Made by a program: the position numbers and the translations under genes
NCBI GenBank assembly: GCA_964344565.1
Contig: CAYFNT010000013.1
Coordinates: 1-64,000 of the forward strand
Direction of reading: 5' to 3'
Length of the DNA stretch: 64,000 nt
DNA from: JACNKJ01 sp964344565
GTDB taxonomy: Bacteria; Krumholzibacteriota; Krumholzibacteriia; JACNKJ01
Shown here: piece after piece, positions 25,760 to 33,075 of the stretch
Numbering within the stretch: position 1 is the stretch's first letter
Layout of the letters: every line of letters starts with the position of its first letter
The notes under the pieces: model-generated
What the model was told of the DNA's origin: nothing
Database searches by the model: none
Seen by the model: only the letters and a program-made list of their open reading frames with translations

Positions 25760-28255
25760 CTATCGCAGCAGGGTCAGCTGGCTGCTGACGCGTATGCCGT
25801 CGGCCTCGAGCAGGGCGAGATAGACGCCGCTGCTGCATGAGTTGCCCCGGTCGTCCCGCCCGTCCCAGCTGATCCGTTGCTGGCCGGCGCTTCGGAAACC
25901 GTCGGCCAGGATGCGCACCCGCCGCCCGTCGGGATCGAAGACGCTGAGCCGCACCGGACCGTCCGCCTCGAGCGCGAAGCTGAGGGTGGTCTGGGGATTG
26001 AAGGGATTTGGGAAGCTCGACAGGGCCGAGGCCAGGGGCGCGCCGTCCTCGGGTGCGCCGGTGGAGCCGGATGTGTCGTAGTCCCAGATGCCGCGACCGT
26101 AGGTGCCGAAACGGATCGCGCCGATGGAGGGCACGGCCTCCACGCACCAGTAGGTGGTCAAGGGCGCTTCCGTGCCGCCGATGTACTGCCAGGCCTGGGC
26201 GCCGGGATCGAAGCGATAGGGTCCGTTCTCCGTGGCCGTGTAGAGCACATCGCTGCCCGGGCTCTCGAAGACGATCTCGAAGGCAAGGGTCGAGGGAAGG
26301 CCGAAGCTCTCGGCGGTCCAGGTGACGCCGCCGTCGAGGGTCCGGTAGACGGCCGGTCCGTCATATCCGCTGCCGCAGATCCAGGCTTCCAGGGGATTGG
26401 TGTCGGAGTGCTCGATACCCGTGCCGTAGAAGTAGTGGGCCGAAGGACCGTCGTCGTCCGACTGGGTCCAGGTGGCGCCCGAGTCGCTGGAGTACCAGAG
26501 ATTGCCGTTGTTGGTCACGGCGATCCAGCGGCTGTGGTCGCCGGGCGCGATGGAGATGGCCGTCACGTAGGCCGCGCCGTCCACGGCGAAGTTCTGACTG
26601 GACACCTCCGTGTAGGTTTCGATATCACCGCCGCTCCAGTGGCAGCAATAGATCTTCTTCGCGCCGAAGAAGAAGTCCTGCAGGTTGTCCGGATCGCCCA
26701 CGATGAAGGGCAGCCAGGGATAGCTCTCGCCGGGCGGAAAGTCGAGATAGTGAAGTGCCACGCCGTACTCGCCGTGGTGCACGAGCACGAATCCCGGATA
26801 GACCGAGAAGACGATGCTGTGGCTTCCGTCGCCGCTGGTCAGGTGGGCGTAGTCGCCGCTGATGAGCTGGTCGAAATCCATCTGGGGATCGCGGCCGAGG
26901 CCGTCGCCGCGCTGGTAGCCCTGGTCCTGGGAACCCGCCGCGATGCGGTAGGGGTCGAGGTTGCTGGTGTGAGTCGTGTAGTACTGGCTGACGCCCAGGC
27001 CCTCCATGGACAGGTTCAGCACCGAAAGCATGACGTCGTCGCTGCGATAGAGGCCGCCGTCGGTTCCGGGAAACCAGTGCTCGGAATCGTCGAACCAGAT
27101 GACGTCCAGACCCGGATTGTCCGCGTGCAGCTTGTTCAGGGGATCCCCGTAGTACTCGCCCCAGCCGTTCACCTTGGTGAAGGTGCTGCCGCCGTTGTTC
27201 GAGCGCCAGGCCTCCACTCCCGCGAACATGACCACGTTCTGCTGAGTGATGGAGCAGTTCATGGTTTCCCAGAAGTCGTCGATGTCGTAGCGGAACTCCC
27301 AGTTCACGCCGCCGTCGATGGAGCGCCAAAGCTCCCAGTTGCCGGCCAGCTTCGCGGCCACGTAGAAGGTGGGCGCTCCCGCCTCGCTGCCCGCGAGGAT
27401 GACCTGGCTCGGGTTGTAGGTGCTGCTCATGACGCCGATCTGGGTCCAGGTTTCGCCCAGATCGAGGCTGCGGTGCAGGGTCTTGTTGATCATCAGGTAG
27501 AGGTCATTGCCGTCGCGGCGGTCGATCCAGAAGTCGCCCACGCTGGCGTTGAGCATGTTGACCAGCTGATAGGTTCGCCCCGCATCGTCGGAACGATAGA
27601 GCTGGGTGCCGCCGGCGAAGATGGCCACGAGGGCGTAGACCCGGTCGGTGCTGGCCGGGTCGCGCAGGATGCGCTTGGCCTGCTGCACTTCTCCATTGAA
27701 CCCCGTGGGCGTTTGCCAGGTGGCCCCCATGTCCTCGCTGTAGATCATGACCTGGCTTGCCGACTGGATGGTGATGACCTCGGGATCCACGCCCGCCGCC
27801 ACCACGCTCTGGTGCACGCCGCCCCAGACATTATCCGAAAGAGGTCGCCATCCGTTGCCCCAGAGGTCGGCCTTCCAGAGCCCGCCCCGGTCGGATCCGG
27901 CGTAGAGGCTGTCACCCGCCACCGATATGGTGGCGCAGTGCATGCGTCCGGCCTGATTGCGGCTGCCGATCTCGCTCCACTTGTCGGTGTCGCGATCGAG
28001 CCCTTCACGATGGGCCTGCAGGGCCAGACCGTTGGCGCGCTCGATGGCCTTCCAGTCCGTGCCGGGCGCCGTGCGGTGCATCTGCGCGATCCACTGCTTG
28101 CGTCCCGCGCGGTTGTTCTTCTCCGCGTCGGTGTCCAGGCGGTGTTCGGTTGGCATGGGAAATCGTCCTGCGGGACGAGGGATTTCGCGGCTCAGATGCA
28201 CATAGCTGAGTCCGGCGAAGGCTGCCAGCGCCAGGATGGGGAAGATCCTTCGCAT
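25760..28255 (-). CDS. Exported Asp-box (BNR/sortilin-like) beta-propeller protein with FlgD-like sorting domain
   Basis: An 831-residue exported protein. N-terminal MRRIFPILALAAFAGLSYVHL is a signal sequence. The body carries at least seven Asp-box motifs of the SxDxGxTW type (YSEDMGATWQ, YRSDDAGRTY, HRSLDLGETW, WRSIDGGVNW, WRSNNGGSTF, YSSDSGATW, YRTLDGGVTW), which mark sialidase/sortilin-type beta-propellers. The C-terminal 85 residues (from about 747, FPNPFNPQTT to SSQLTLLR) form the FlgD-like Ig fold. Similar proteins are glycoside hydrolases or large adhesive propellers, and no catalytic set was recognised. A TATAAT-type promoter is at 28286-28291. Confidence 0.86.
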   Translation of the reverse strand: MRRIFPILALAAFAGLSYVHLSREIPRPAGRFPMPTEHRLDTDAEKNNRAGRKQWIAQMHRTAPGTDWKAIERANGLALQAHREGLDRDTDKWSEIGSRNQAGRMHCATISVAGDSLYAGSDRGGLWKADLWGNGWRPLSDNVWGGVHQSVVAAGVDPEVITIQSASQVMIYSEDMGATWQTPTGFNGEVQQAKRILRDPASTDRVYALVAIFAGGTQLYRSDDAGRTYQLVNMLNASVGDFWIDRRDGNDLYLMINKTLHRSLDLGETWTQIGVMSSTYNPSQVILAGSEAGAPTFYVAAKLAGNWELWRSIDGGVNWEFRYDIDDFWETMNCSITQQNVVMFAGVEAWRSNNGGSTFTKVNGWGEYYGDPLNKLHADNPGLDVIWFDDSEHWFPGTDGGLYRSDDVMLSVLNLSMEGLGVSQYYTTHTSNLDPYRIAAGSQDQGYQRGDGLGRDPQMDFDQLISGDYAHLTSGDGSHSIVFSVYPGFVLVHHGEYGVALHYLDFPPGESYPWLPFIVGDPDNLQDFFFGAKKIYCCHWSGGDIETYTEVSSQNFAVDGAAYVTAISIAPGDHSRWIAVTNNGNLWYSSDSGATWTQSDDDGPSAHYFYGTGIEHSDTNPLEAWICGSGYDGPAVYRTLDGGVTWTAESFGLPSTLAFEIVFESPGSDVLYTATENGPYRFDPGAQAWQYIGGTEAPLTTYWCVEAVPSIGAIRFGTYGRGIWDYDTSGSTGAPEDGAPLASALSSFPNPFNPQTTLSFALEADGPVRLSVFDPDGRRVRILADGFRSAGQQRISWDGRDDRGNSCSSGVYLALLEADGIRVSSQLTLLR

Positions 28256-28285
28256 GCTCGGTCCTTTCGAGGGGAGGTTCCCGGG

Positions 28286-28295
28286 ATTATAGCAT
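28286..28295 (-). promoter_or_regulatory. Extended -10 promoter of the Asp-box gene
   Basis: Minus strand reads ATGCTATAAT (28295-28286), the same extended -10 context as upstream of the exported proteins at 14704, 17576 and 36156. The leader would be about 25 bases. Confidence 0.6.
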
Positions 28296-28331
28296 GCTCC
28301 GCGCCAGGGTTCATCGAATATGATTCATACG

Positions 28332-28359
28332 AAAAAGCCCGGCGGAGAACCGCCGGGCT
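28332..28359 (-). terminator. Terminator of the EF-hand/dockerin-like gene
   Basis: On the minus strand AGCCCGGCGG and CCGCCGGGCT (28359-28350, 28345-28336) pair perfectly, followed by TTTTTC. Confidence 0.85.
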
Positions 28360-28379
28360 CGATGGTCGCTGGAAGCCCT

Positions 28380-28952
28380 CTAGAACATGTCGCTGAACAT
28401 GCTCTTGATCCGGCTCCAGGTGCTCTCCTCGGCGGCCGAGCCGTCGGGGTTCACACGGATGTTGATGCCGATGTCCTGGATGTGGCAGATCAGGCCATCG
28501 TGGAAGTAGATGATGTCGCAGGGCGAAACGACTCCGTCGCCGTTGTCCTCCCAGCCGATGACGTGGCGGACCACGCCGTGGTTGGGCCAGACTTCGATCC
28601 ATTCCTCGCAGACCGGATCGCCGGGCTGGGAATCACCCATGGGCTCGGTGATGATTTCGCAATCGAGATAGTAGGTGGGACCCACCCACTCGATGTGATA
28701 GCGATCGCCATCCAGGTAGATGATGTCGCAAGCGCTGAGCATTCCATCGCCGTTGTCCTCGTAGTCGGACTGGTGATGGGGGGTGCAATGAGCGGGGTAG
28801 AGCTCATGCCAGGTGGAGCAGTTACCGGGGATGCCTTCTCTGAGCAGTTCGTCGAGCTCGAGGAAGACGGCTCCCTCTTGGGCGGAACCAAGCGCAGGAA
28901 TCAGCATGAGGAACCCCGCCACCAGCACGGTCAGCTTTAACAGGTGTCGCAT
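28380..28952 (-). CDS. Secreted protein with two DNGDG (dockerin/EF-hand-like) repeats and W-S-x-I-K tail
   Basis: A 190-residue secreted protein. Signal peptide MRHLLKLTVLVAGFLMLIPALGSA, with GAAAGGAG before the ATG. The mature protein contains an internal duplication: YEDNGDGMLSACDIIYLDGD and WEDNGDGVVSPCDIIYFHDG. Each starts with a DxNGDGxxSxCD loop resembling Ca-binding dockerin repeats, and each is followed by a strand (YHIEWVGPTYY, CHIQDIGINI). Upstream lies STWHELYPAHC. Calcium binding is inferred from the loop. It ends EESTWSRIKSMFSDMF, a variant of the short tail on three other secreted proteins here. Confidence 0.8.
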   Translation of the reverse strand: MRHLLKLTVLVAGFLMLIPALGSAQEGAVFLELDELLREGIPGNCSTWHELYPAHCTPHHQSDYEDNGDGMLSACDIIYLDGDRYHIEWVGPTYYLDCEIITEPMGDSQPGDPVCEEWIEVWPNHGVVRHVIGWEDNGDGVVSPCDIIYFHDGLICHIQDIGINIRVNPDGSAAEESTWSRIKSMFSDMF

Positions 28953-29413
28953 TGTGTCTCCTTTCCCGGGGCAGGTCTCCCGGAGGGTCTTGCCGCGGGT
29001 GTCTCCCCGCCGGCACGCAGAGTATAGGCGAAGGTCAGTTGATCAAGAAGGGCCTGGACTCCGCAGAAGTAACTGAGCTTACCAATCCGGATTTTCACAA
29101 ACAAGCAATAATTTCGCATTAGTGAAATCATCGCCATCCTGCAGTACTTCAGCCGGGCGCGTATCAATATGAGGGCCAAGCGATCGGTTATTGCCGTTTT
29201 TCGGAACTTCATATCTTACAAAATTGCAATCGCTTGCGTCCCTACCTCTTCCCCGGGCAGGATTCTGGGGTCCCTTGCCGGCCTCAAGGCCTTCGTGCCG
29301 GCCGATCAGTCCTGAGACTTGTTACGGAGTCATGAGGAAGGGAAAGGAATTCTCGAGGATAGCTTGTTTCGAAGGGCACATTCTGCCAGCTTATGCCGCC
29401 TAGGAGGTCCCTT
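28953..29413. other. Intergenic stretch, 461 bases
   Basis: Contains the minus-strand promoter TTCTTG-N17-TATACT (29049-29021) for the 28380 gene. The part from about 29050 to 29240 is visibly AT-richer than its surroundings. No supported gene, RNA or repeat was found. A minus-strand frame covering 28937-29212 lacks coding character. Confidence 0.5.
29021..29049 (-). promoter_or_regulatory. Promoter of the 28380-28952 gene
   Basis: Minus strand: -35 TTCTTG (29049-29044), 17-base spacer, -10 TATACT (29026-29021). Confidence 0.5.
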
Positions 29414-30172
29414 TTGAAGAATGAGAACGCCGAGAGCAAGATCGCTCTCTTCCTGGATTTCGACAACATCGCCATCGCCGGCCAGGGGCGGCGCAAGCAG
29501 AAGTTCGACATCGGACCGGTCATCGACCGGCTCCTGGAGAAGGGCAAGGTGCTGGTCAAACGGGCCTACGCCGACTGGTCCCGCTATTCCCGGGAGAAGG
29601 ATTCCCTCCACGAGGCGGGCCTCGAACTCATCGAGATTCCCAAGCGCAAGATCTCCGGCAAGAACAGCGCGGACATTCGCCTGGTGGTGGATGCCCTGGA
29701 ACTGGCCCATGCCAAGGAGCACATCGACACCTTCGTGATCGTGTCGGGGGACAGCGACTTCGCTCCGCTGGTTTCGAAGCTCCGCGAGAACGATCGCTGG
29801 GTGGTGGGCATGGGCCTGAAGGATTCCACCGGTGAGTTGCTGCTCACCGCCTGCGATGAATTCATCTACCTGGAAGATCTGAGCAAGAAACCCGACTCCG
29901 CCACGGCCCTGTCGAAGGTGCCCAAGAGCAAGCAGAAGGTCTTCCAACTGCTCATCTCCACCGTTCGCGCGCTGCTGAGGGAAGGGCGCGACACCCTCTA
30001 CTCGTCCCTCGTCAAGGACACCATGAAGCGCAAGCGCCCCAGCTTCAACGAGGAGTCCTACGGCTATGGAACCTTCGGCGATCTGCTGGAGGATGCCGCG
30101 GCCCGAGGTCTGATCGAACTCTCCCGCGATGAGAAGGCGGGCGGGACCTATGTGGTGACGGGCTTGAAGTAG
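29414..30172 (+). CDS. NYN-domain putative RNase with C-terminal OST-HTH/LOTUS domain
   Basis: A 252-residue cytosolic protein. TTG 29414 is chosen because AGGAGG (29402-29407) is 6 bases upstream; the in-frame ATG at 29393 would put the ribosome site inside the gene. The NYN (PIN-like) nuclease fold shows its acidic residues in ALFLDFDNIAI, NSADIRLVVDALELA and VSGDSDFAPLVSKLRE. A linker (KPDSATALSKVPKSKQK) leads to a winged-helix LOTUS/OST-HTH domain (about 180-250, LYSSLVKDTMKRKRPSFNE to GGTYVVTG). Such limkain/LabA-like proteins probably cleave or process RNA in a metal-dependent way. The target is unknown. Confidence 0.87.
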   Translation: MKNENAESKIALFLDFDNIAIAGQGRRKQKFDIGPVIDRLLEKGKVLVKRAYADWSRYSREKDSLHEAGLELIEIPKRKISGKNSADIRLVVDALELAHAKEHIDTFVIVSGDSDFAPLVSKLRENDRWVVGMGLKDSTGELLLTACDEFIYLEDLSKKPDSATALSKVPKSKQKVFQLLISTVRALLREGRDTLYSSLVKDTMKRKRPSFNEESYGYGTFGDLLEDAAARGLIELSRDEKAGGTYVVTGLK

Positions 30173-30228
30173 TCTCCAGTCTCCAGTCGCCAGTCTCCAG
30201 TCGCCAGTCGCCAGTCTCGAGTCTCCAG
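30173..30228 (+). repeat. Heptad repeat array (TCTCCAG/TCGCCAG) after the NYN gene stop
   Basis: Exactly eight 7-base units, TCTCCAG or TCGCCAG with one TCTCGAG, begin at the first base after the TAG stop (30170-30172). Inverted copies occur at 30270-30297. Confidence 0.85.
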
Positions 30229-30231
30229 AAA

Positions 30232-30260
30232 AAGACCCTCCCCGTAGTTCCGGGGAGGGT
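30232..30260 (-). terminator. Terminator of the metalloprotease gene
   Basis: ACCCTCCCCG (30235-30244) pairs perfectly with CGGGGAGGGT (30251-30260). On the minus strand it is followed by CTTTTTC. It sits between the two inverted heptad arrays. Confidence 0.8.
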
Positions 30261-30269
30261 TCGTTCTGT

Positions 30270-30297
30270 CTGGTGACTGGAGACTGGCGACTGGAGA
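30270..30297 (-). repeat. Inverted heptad array after the metalloprotease stop
   Basis: Four 7-base units (TCTCCAG, TCGCCAG, TCTCCAG, TCACCAG on the minus strand) start at the base after the TAG stop of the minus-strand gene. They are complementary to the array at 30173-30228 over more than 20 bases. Confidence 0.85.
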
Positions 30298-31980
30298 CTA
30301 TTTCATCAGCACCAGCTTCTCCGTGGCGAGACTCTCGCCATCCTGCATCAGTCGCGCCAGGTACAGGCCCGAAGGCAGCTGGGCGGGACGCCAGTCGATG
30401 AGGTGCTCGCCCGCGTCCAGGCGGTTCGAGGCGATGCCGTCCACGCGGCGGCCGGCCAGATCGAAGATCTCGATGCCCACTTCGCCGGCGCGATCCAGCT
30501 TCACCTTGAACTGGGTGGCCGGGTTGAAGGGATTGGGGTAGGCCGCCAGACCCACGCCGAATGCGGGAAGCTCGGGACCGTCGGTGGGTACGAGTTCCAC
30601 GCCATAGCTGTAGCTGCCGGTTCCGGCGGTGGTGGTGCTGGAAACGTTCACGATGACCTCGTCGTGGGACGCGCCCTCCATGAAGGTGTAGGATCCCGAC
30701 TCGCTGCCGTCCAACTCCATCTCGACGACCACCGTGGGCAGGGCCACGTCGCGGCCGATGATCTTCACGCGGAAATCGTGGATGTCGCTACCGTCGATGG
30801 TGATGTGCGGCGCCGAGCCGTCGCTGCCGTCGAGGATGCGGATGTACTCGCCGGCCCAGTCCGACACGGATCCGCTGCCGCTAGCCGGGAAGGTGCTCAA
30901 GGTGCGCCAGGGGTTGAAGGGCGGCAGGGTGTCGCCGAGGTATCCGTAGAGACCGTCGTAGATGGCCGGCTCGTCCAGGAAGTTGGCCGTGGTCCAGTTC
31001 ACGAAGATGTCCTGGATGAGATCGGGATAGCCCAGATCCGTGATCACGGTCTGATAGCTGTTGATGCCGTTGTAGGGGTGGTGGACCGTGTCCCAGATCA
31101 CCTGCTGTCCGCCGAACTGCTCGTAGATGTAGAGCGTCCACAAGTAGGTCTGGATGTAATCGGCCCAACTGCTGCCCCAGGCCGTCAGCGGATTGTCGGG
31201 ATTGGTGTTGAAGGACGAGATGTTATCGGGATTGCCGAAGAGCCACATGGCCAGCTCGCCCATGCCCTCGTCCAGCCAGATGTCCTCGTTCTCATCCTGG
31301 TTGAAGTGGATGAGGTGCTCGAACTCGTGGGCGCCCACGGCCATGAGGTAGTCGCTGGCGCAGTTGCCGCTGTCGGTGGCCAGGTAGATGACGTCGGCCT
31401 CGTTGCTGGCCCAGGGCTGGCTGCCGTCGGGATACTGGTCATAGATCCAGAAGTACCCGTCGGCCGAGATGTTGAACTCGTAGTACAGGAAGAAGATGCG
31501 CTCGAGCCCGTCGAAATCCGGCGGAGGACCGAAGTGGCCCGTGTTCAGGTCCCAGATTCCCTGATCGGGGAAGTCGCCCACGCTGACGTTGTCGAAGTGC
31601 TCGACGATGGTGTCCACGGCGGCCTGGTCGATGTTGACGTTCCATTGGGAATCTTCGACCACCACGTAGATATGATCGCCCATGCCGCGCACCGTGCAGG
31701 GAAGCAGGTCCGACACGGGCATGCCGCCCAGGTCCCAGATGTACCAGAGCCAGGTGTCGCCCACCTGGGGATCCGGCGGAGGCGTGCGGTCGCCGGCGAG
31801 AAGCCCCTCGGCCTCGAGCCGCGCCATGGTGGTGGAGTAGTCTTCCACGGGCGTGGGCAGCTTCACCGGTTCATGGGCCCCAGGTGCCGGATGCGCCTCG
31901 CGGGAATAGACGTAGGAGCTATCTGCCACCGCGGCCAGCGGCAGCAACACGAGAAGGACGATCAGAGCGGATCGATGCAT
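30298..31980 (-). CDS. Exported zinc metalloprotease (HExxH) with FlgD-like sorting domain
   Basis: A 560-residue exported protease. Signal peptide MHRSALIVLLVLLPLAAVA. The zinc site is H218-E-F-E-H222 in VGAHEFEHLIHFNQDEN, followed 18 residues on by WLDEGMGELA, which offers the third ligand Glu. This HEFxH...E pattern resembles hyicolysin (M30) and related gluzincin-type secreted proteases. The N-terminal part up to about residue 200 is a pro- or accessory domain. A pre-C-terminal-type beta domain (TVVVEMELDGSESGSYTF) precedes the FlgD-like tail (about 480-560, YPNPFNPATQ to EKLVLMK). It likely degrades extracellular protein. Confidence 0.9.
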   Translation of the reverse strand: MHRSALIVLLVLLPLAAVADSSYVYSREAHPAPGAHEPVKLPTPVEDYSTTMARLEAEGLLAGDRTPPPDPQVGDTWLWYIWDLGGMPVSDLLPCTVRGMGDHIYVVVEDSQWNVNIDQAAVDTIVEHFDNVSVGDFPDQGIWDLNTGHFGPPPDFDGLERIFFLYYEFNISADGYFWIYDQYPDGSQPWASNEADVIYLATDSGNCASDYLMAVGAHEFEHLIHFNQDENEDIWLDEGMGELAMWLFGNPDNISSFNTNPDNPLTAWGSSWADYIQTYLWTLYIYEQFGGQQVIWDTVHHPYNGINSYQTVITDLGYPDLIQDIFVNWTTANFLDEPAIYDGLYGYLGDTLPPFNPWRTLSTFPASGSGSVSDWAGEYIRILDGSDGSAPHITIDGSDIHDFRVKIIGRDVALPTVVVEMELDGSESGSYTFMEGASHDEVIVNVSSTTTAGTGSYSYGVELVPTDGPELPAFGVGLAAYPNPFNPATQFKVKLDRAGEVGIEIFDLAGRRVDGIASNRLDAGEHLIDWRPAQLPSGLYLARLMQDGESLATEKLVLMK

Positions 31981-32064
31981 GGCATTCCTCTGTTGGATTG
32001 GGTTGTGAGAAGCCCGATTTTACTCGATATGACGAGATTTCGCCAGCAAGAGAACCGCATTTAC

Positions 32065-32093
32065 TTGCCCAACACGAACTTTCGATCTATTGA
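32065..32093 (+). promoter_or_regulatory. Promoter of the secreted CYTH-like gene
   Basis: TTGCCC (32065-32070), 17-base spacer, TATTGA (32088-32093), 24 bases before the ATG and its AGGAGG site. Confidence 0.5.
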
Positions 32094-32117
32094 ATAAAGC
32101 CGCAGGAGGTATTCGAA

Positions 32118-33008
32118 ATGAACGGATTGCGCATTCCGGTGTGTTTCATCGCACTATTGACCCTGGCCGCGCCGGTATCGGCCACGGCGACCTCGGAGAT
32201 CGATTCCCGTGAGATCAAGATCCTCCTCGATCCCGGAGCCTTCGAGGATTCCGGCGCCTTCTTCGAGGAATCCCTGGACATGCTCCGCAGCCTCGCCGCG
32301 GAGCGGGGCGTGCGGCTCCGGGAACCCGGCGGCGAAGCCAAGATCAAGACCCGCGAAATCCGCTACTTCGACACCGAAGACTTCGCCCTGCGCTCGAATG
32401 GCTGGGTGCTCCGGCAGAGGCTGAAGACCCGCGGCGAGAGAAAGGCCGACTACGCGGAGCTCGCCTTCAAGTTCAGTTCGAGTCTGCGCGGCATCGCCTC
32501 GGAAGCCTCCGTCTCGGCCCAGGGGAGCTACGACGCCGACGAGGAGTTCGAGGAGGATATCCATCCCGTCGCCGAGGACGGGCCCTGGCGCACCCGTTTC
32601 GCCCGCCGCTGCAAGGTGGACAATCTGCCGGTCTTCGAGTCGCCGAGGGTGGGCGAGGTGGCCGAGATCTTTCCCGGCATCGCGGCCACCGGTCTCTCGC
32701 CCGACACCCGGCTCGCGACCGTGGGCGGTCCGCTCACGGAGACGCGCATCCAGCCCGGCTACCTGGACTTCGGGGACGGCGTGACCGGCGACCTGGACCT
32801 GACCTGGCTCACCGACGCCTCCGGCGAGGTCCTGGCGGCGGAGATCTCCTACGACTATCCCTTCCTTTCCAACACCCGATCGGTGCAGTCCATCTGGGCT
32901 TCGCTTCAGTTCTTGCCCGCCATGCACCAGGCTCTGGGGGAGAAGTGGCAGCCCGGCTCCGGGAAGACATCCATCGTCTACGAAAGGGCCGGCTACCAAA
33001 ATCCTTGA
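32118..33008 (+). CDS. Secreted protein with CYTH-like domain
   Basis: A 296-residue protein with signal peptide MNGLRIPVCFIALLTLAAPVSA and an AGGAGG site. Residues about 28-200 contain SREIKILLDPGAF, KTREIRYFDTEDFALRSNGW and VLRQRLKTR, a pattern like CYTH/triphosphate-tunnel proteins (acidic-basic entry strand, RYFDT.D..L...G..LR.R). Those enzymes are normally cytosolic and act on polyphosphate or nucleotides, so a signal peptide is unusual. The C-terminal half has no recognised motif. The next genes are a phosphate-transporter-like protein and a Ppx/GppA phosphatase, so a phosphate or polyphosphate role is possible but only inferred. Confidence 0.72.
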   Translation: MNGLRIPVCFIALLTLAAPVSATATSEIDSREIKILLDPGAFEDSGAFFEESLDMLRSLAAERGVRLREPGGEAKIKTREIRYFDTEDFALRSNGWVLRQRLKTRGERKADYAELAFKFSSSLRGIASEASVSAQGSYDADEEFEEDIHPVAEDGPWRTRFARRCKVDNLPVFESPRVGEVAEIFPGIAATGLSPDTRLATVGGPLTETRIQPGYLDFGDGVTGDLDLTWLTDASGEVLAAEISYDYPFLSNTRSVQSIWASLQFLPAMHQALGEKWQPGSGKTSIVYERAGYQNP

Positions 33009-33034
33009 AGGTGTTGCCGCGGGGAGCCGATAAT
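33005..33034 (+). promoter_or_regulatory. Promoter of the Na/Pi-cotransporter-like gene
   Basis: TTGAAG (33005-33010), 18-base spacer, GATAAT (33029-33034). The -35 overlaps the stop codon of the preceding gene. Confidence 0.5.
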
Positions 33035-33075
33035 CCTCGGATGGGGCATGGAGGCCCCATGGAAGGTCGTTGCCC

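Noticed and set aside
25877..28396. 839-codon open frame opposite the Asp-box gene
   Set aside because: Antisense shadow; the minus-strand protein has a signal peptide, Asp-boxes and a sorting domain.
28937..29212. 91-codon minus-strand frame in the spacer before the NYN gene
   Set aside because: Overlaps the start of the 28380 gene and its promoter, has no ribosome site and a mixed composition with no domain.
30173..30297. Possible CRISPR array in the TCTCCAG repeats
   Set aside because: Units are 7 bases long without spacers and arranged as inverted arrays around a terminator; no cas genes are present.
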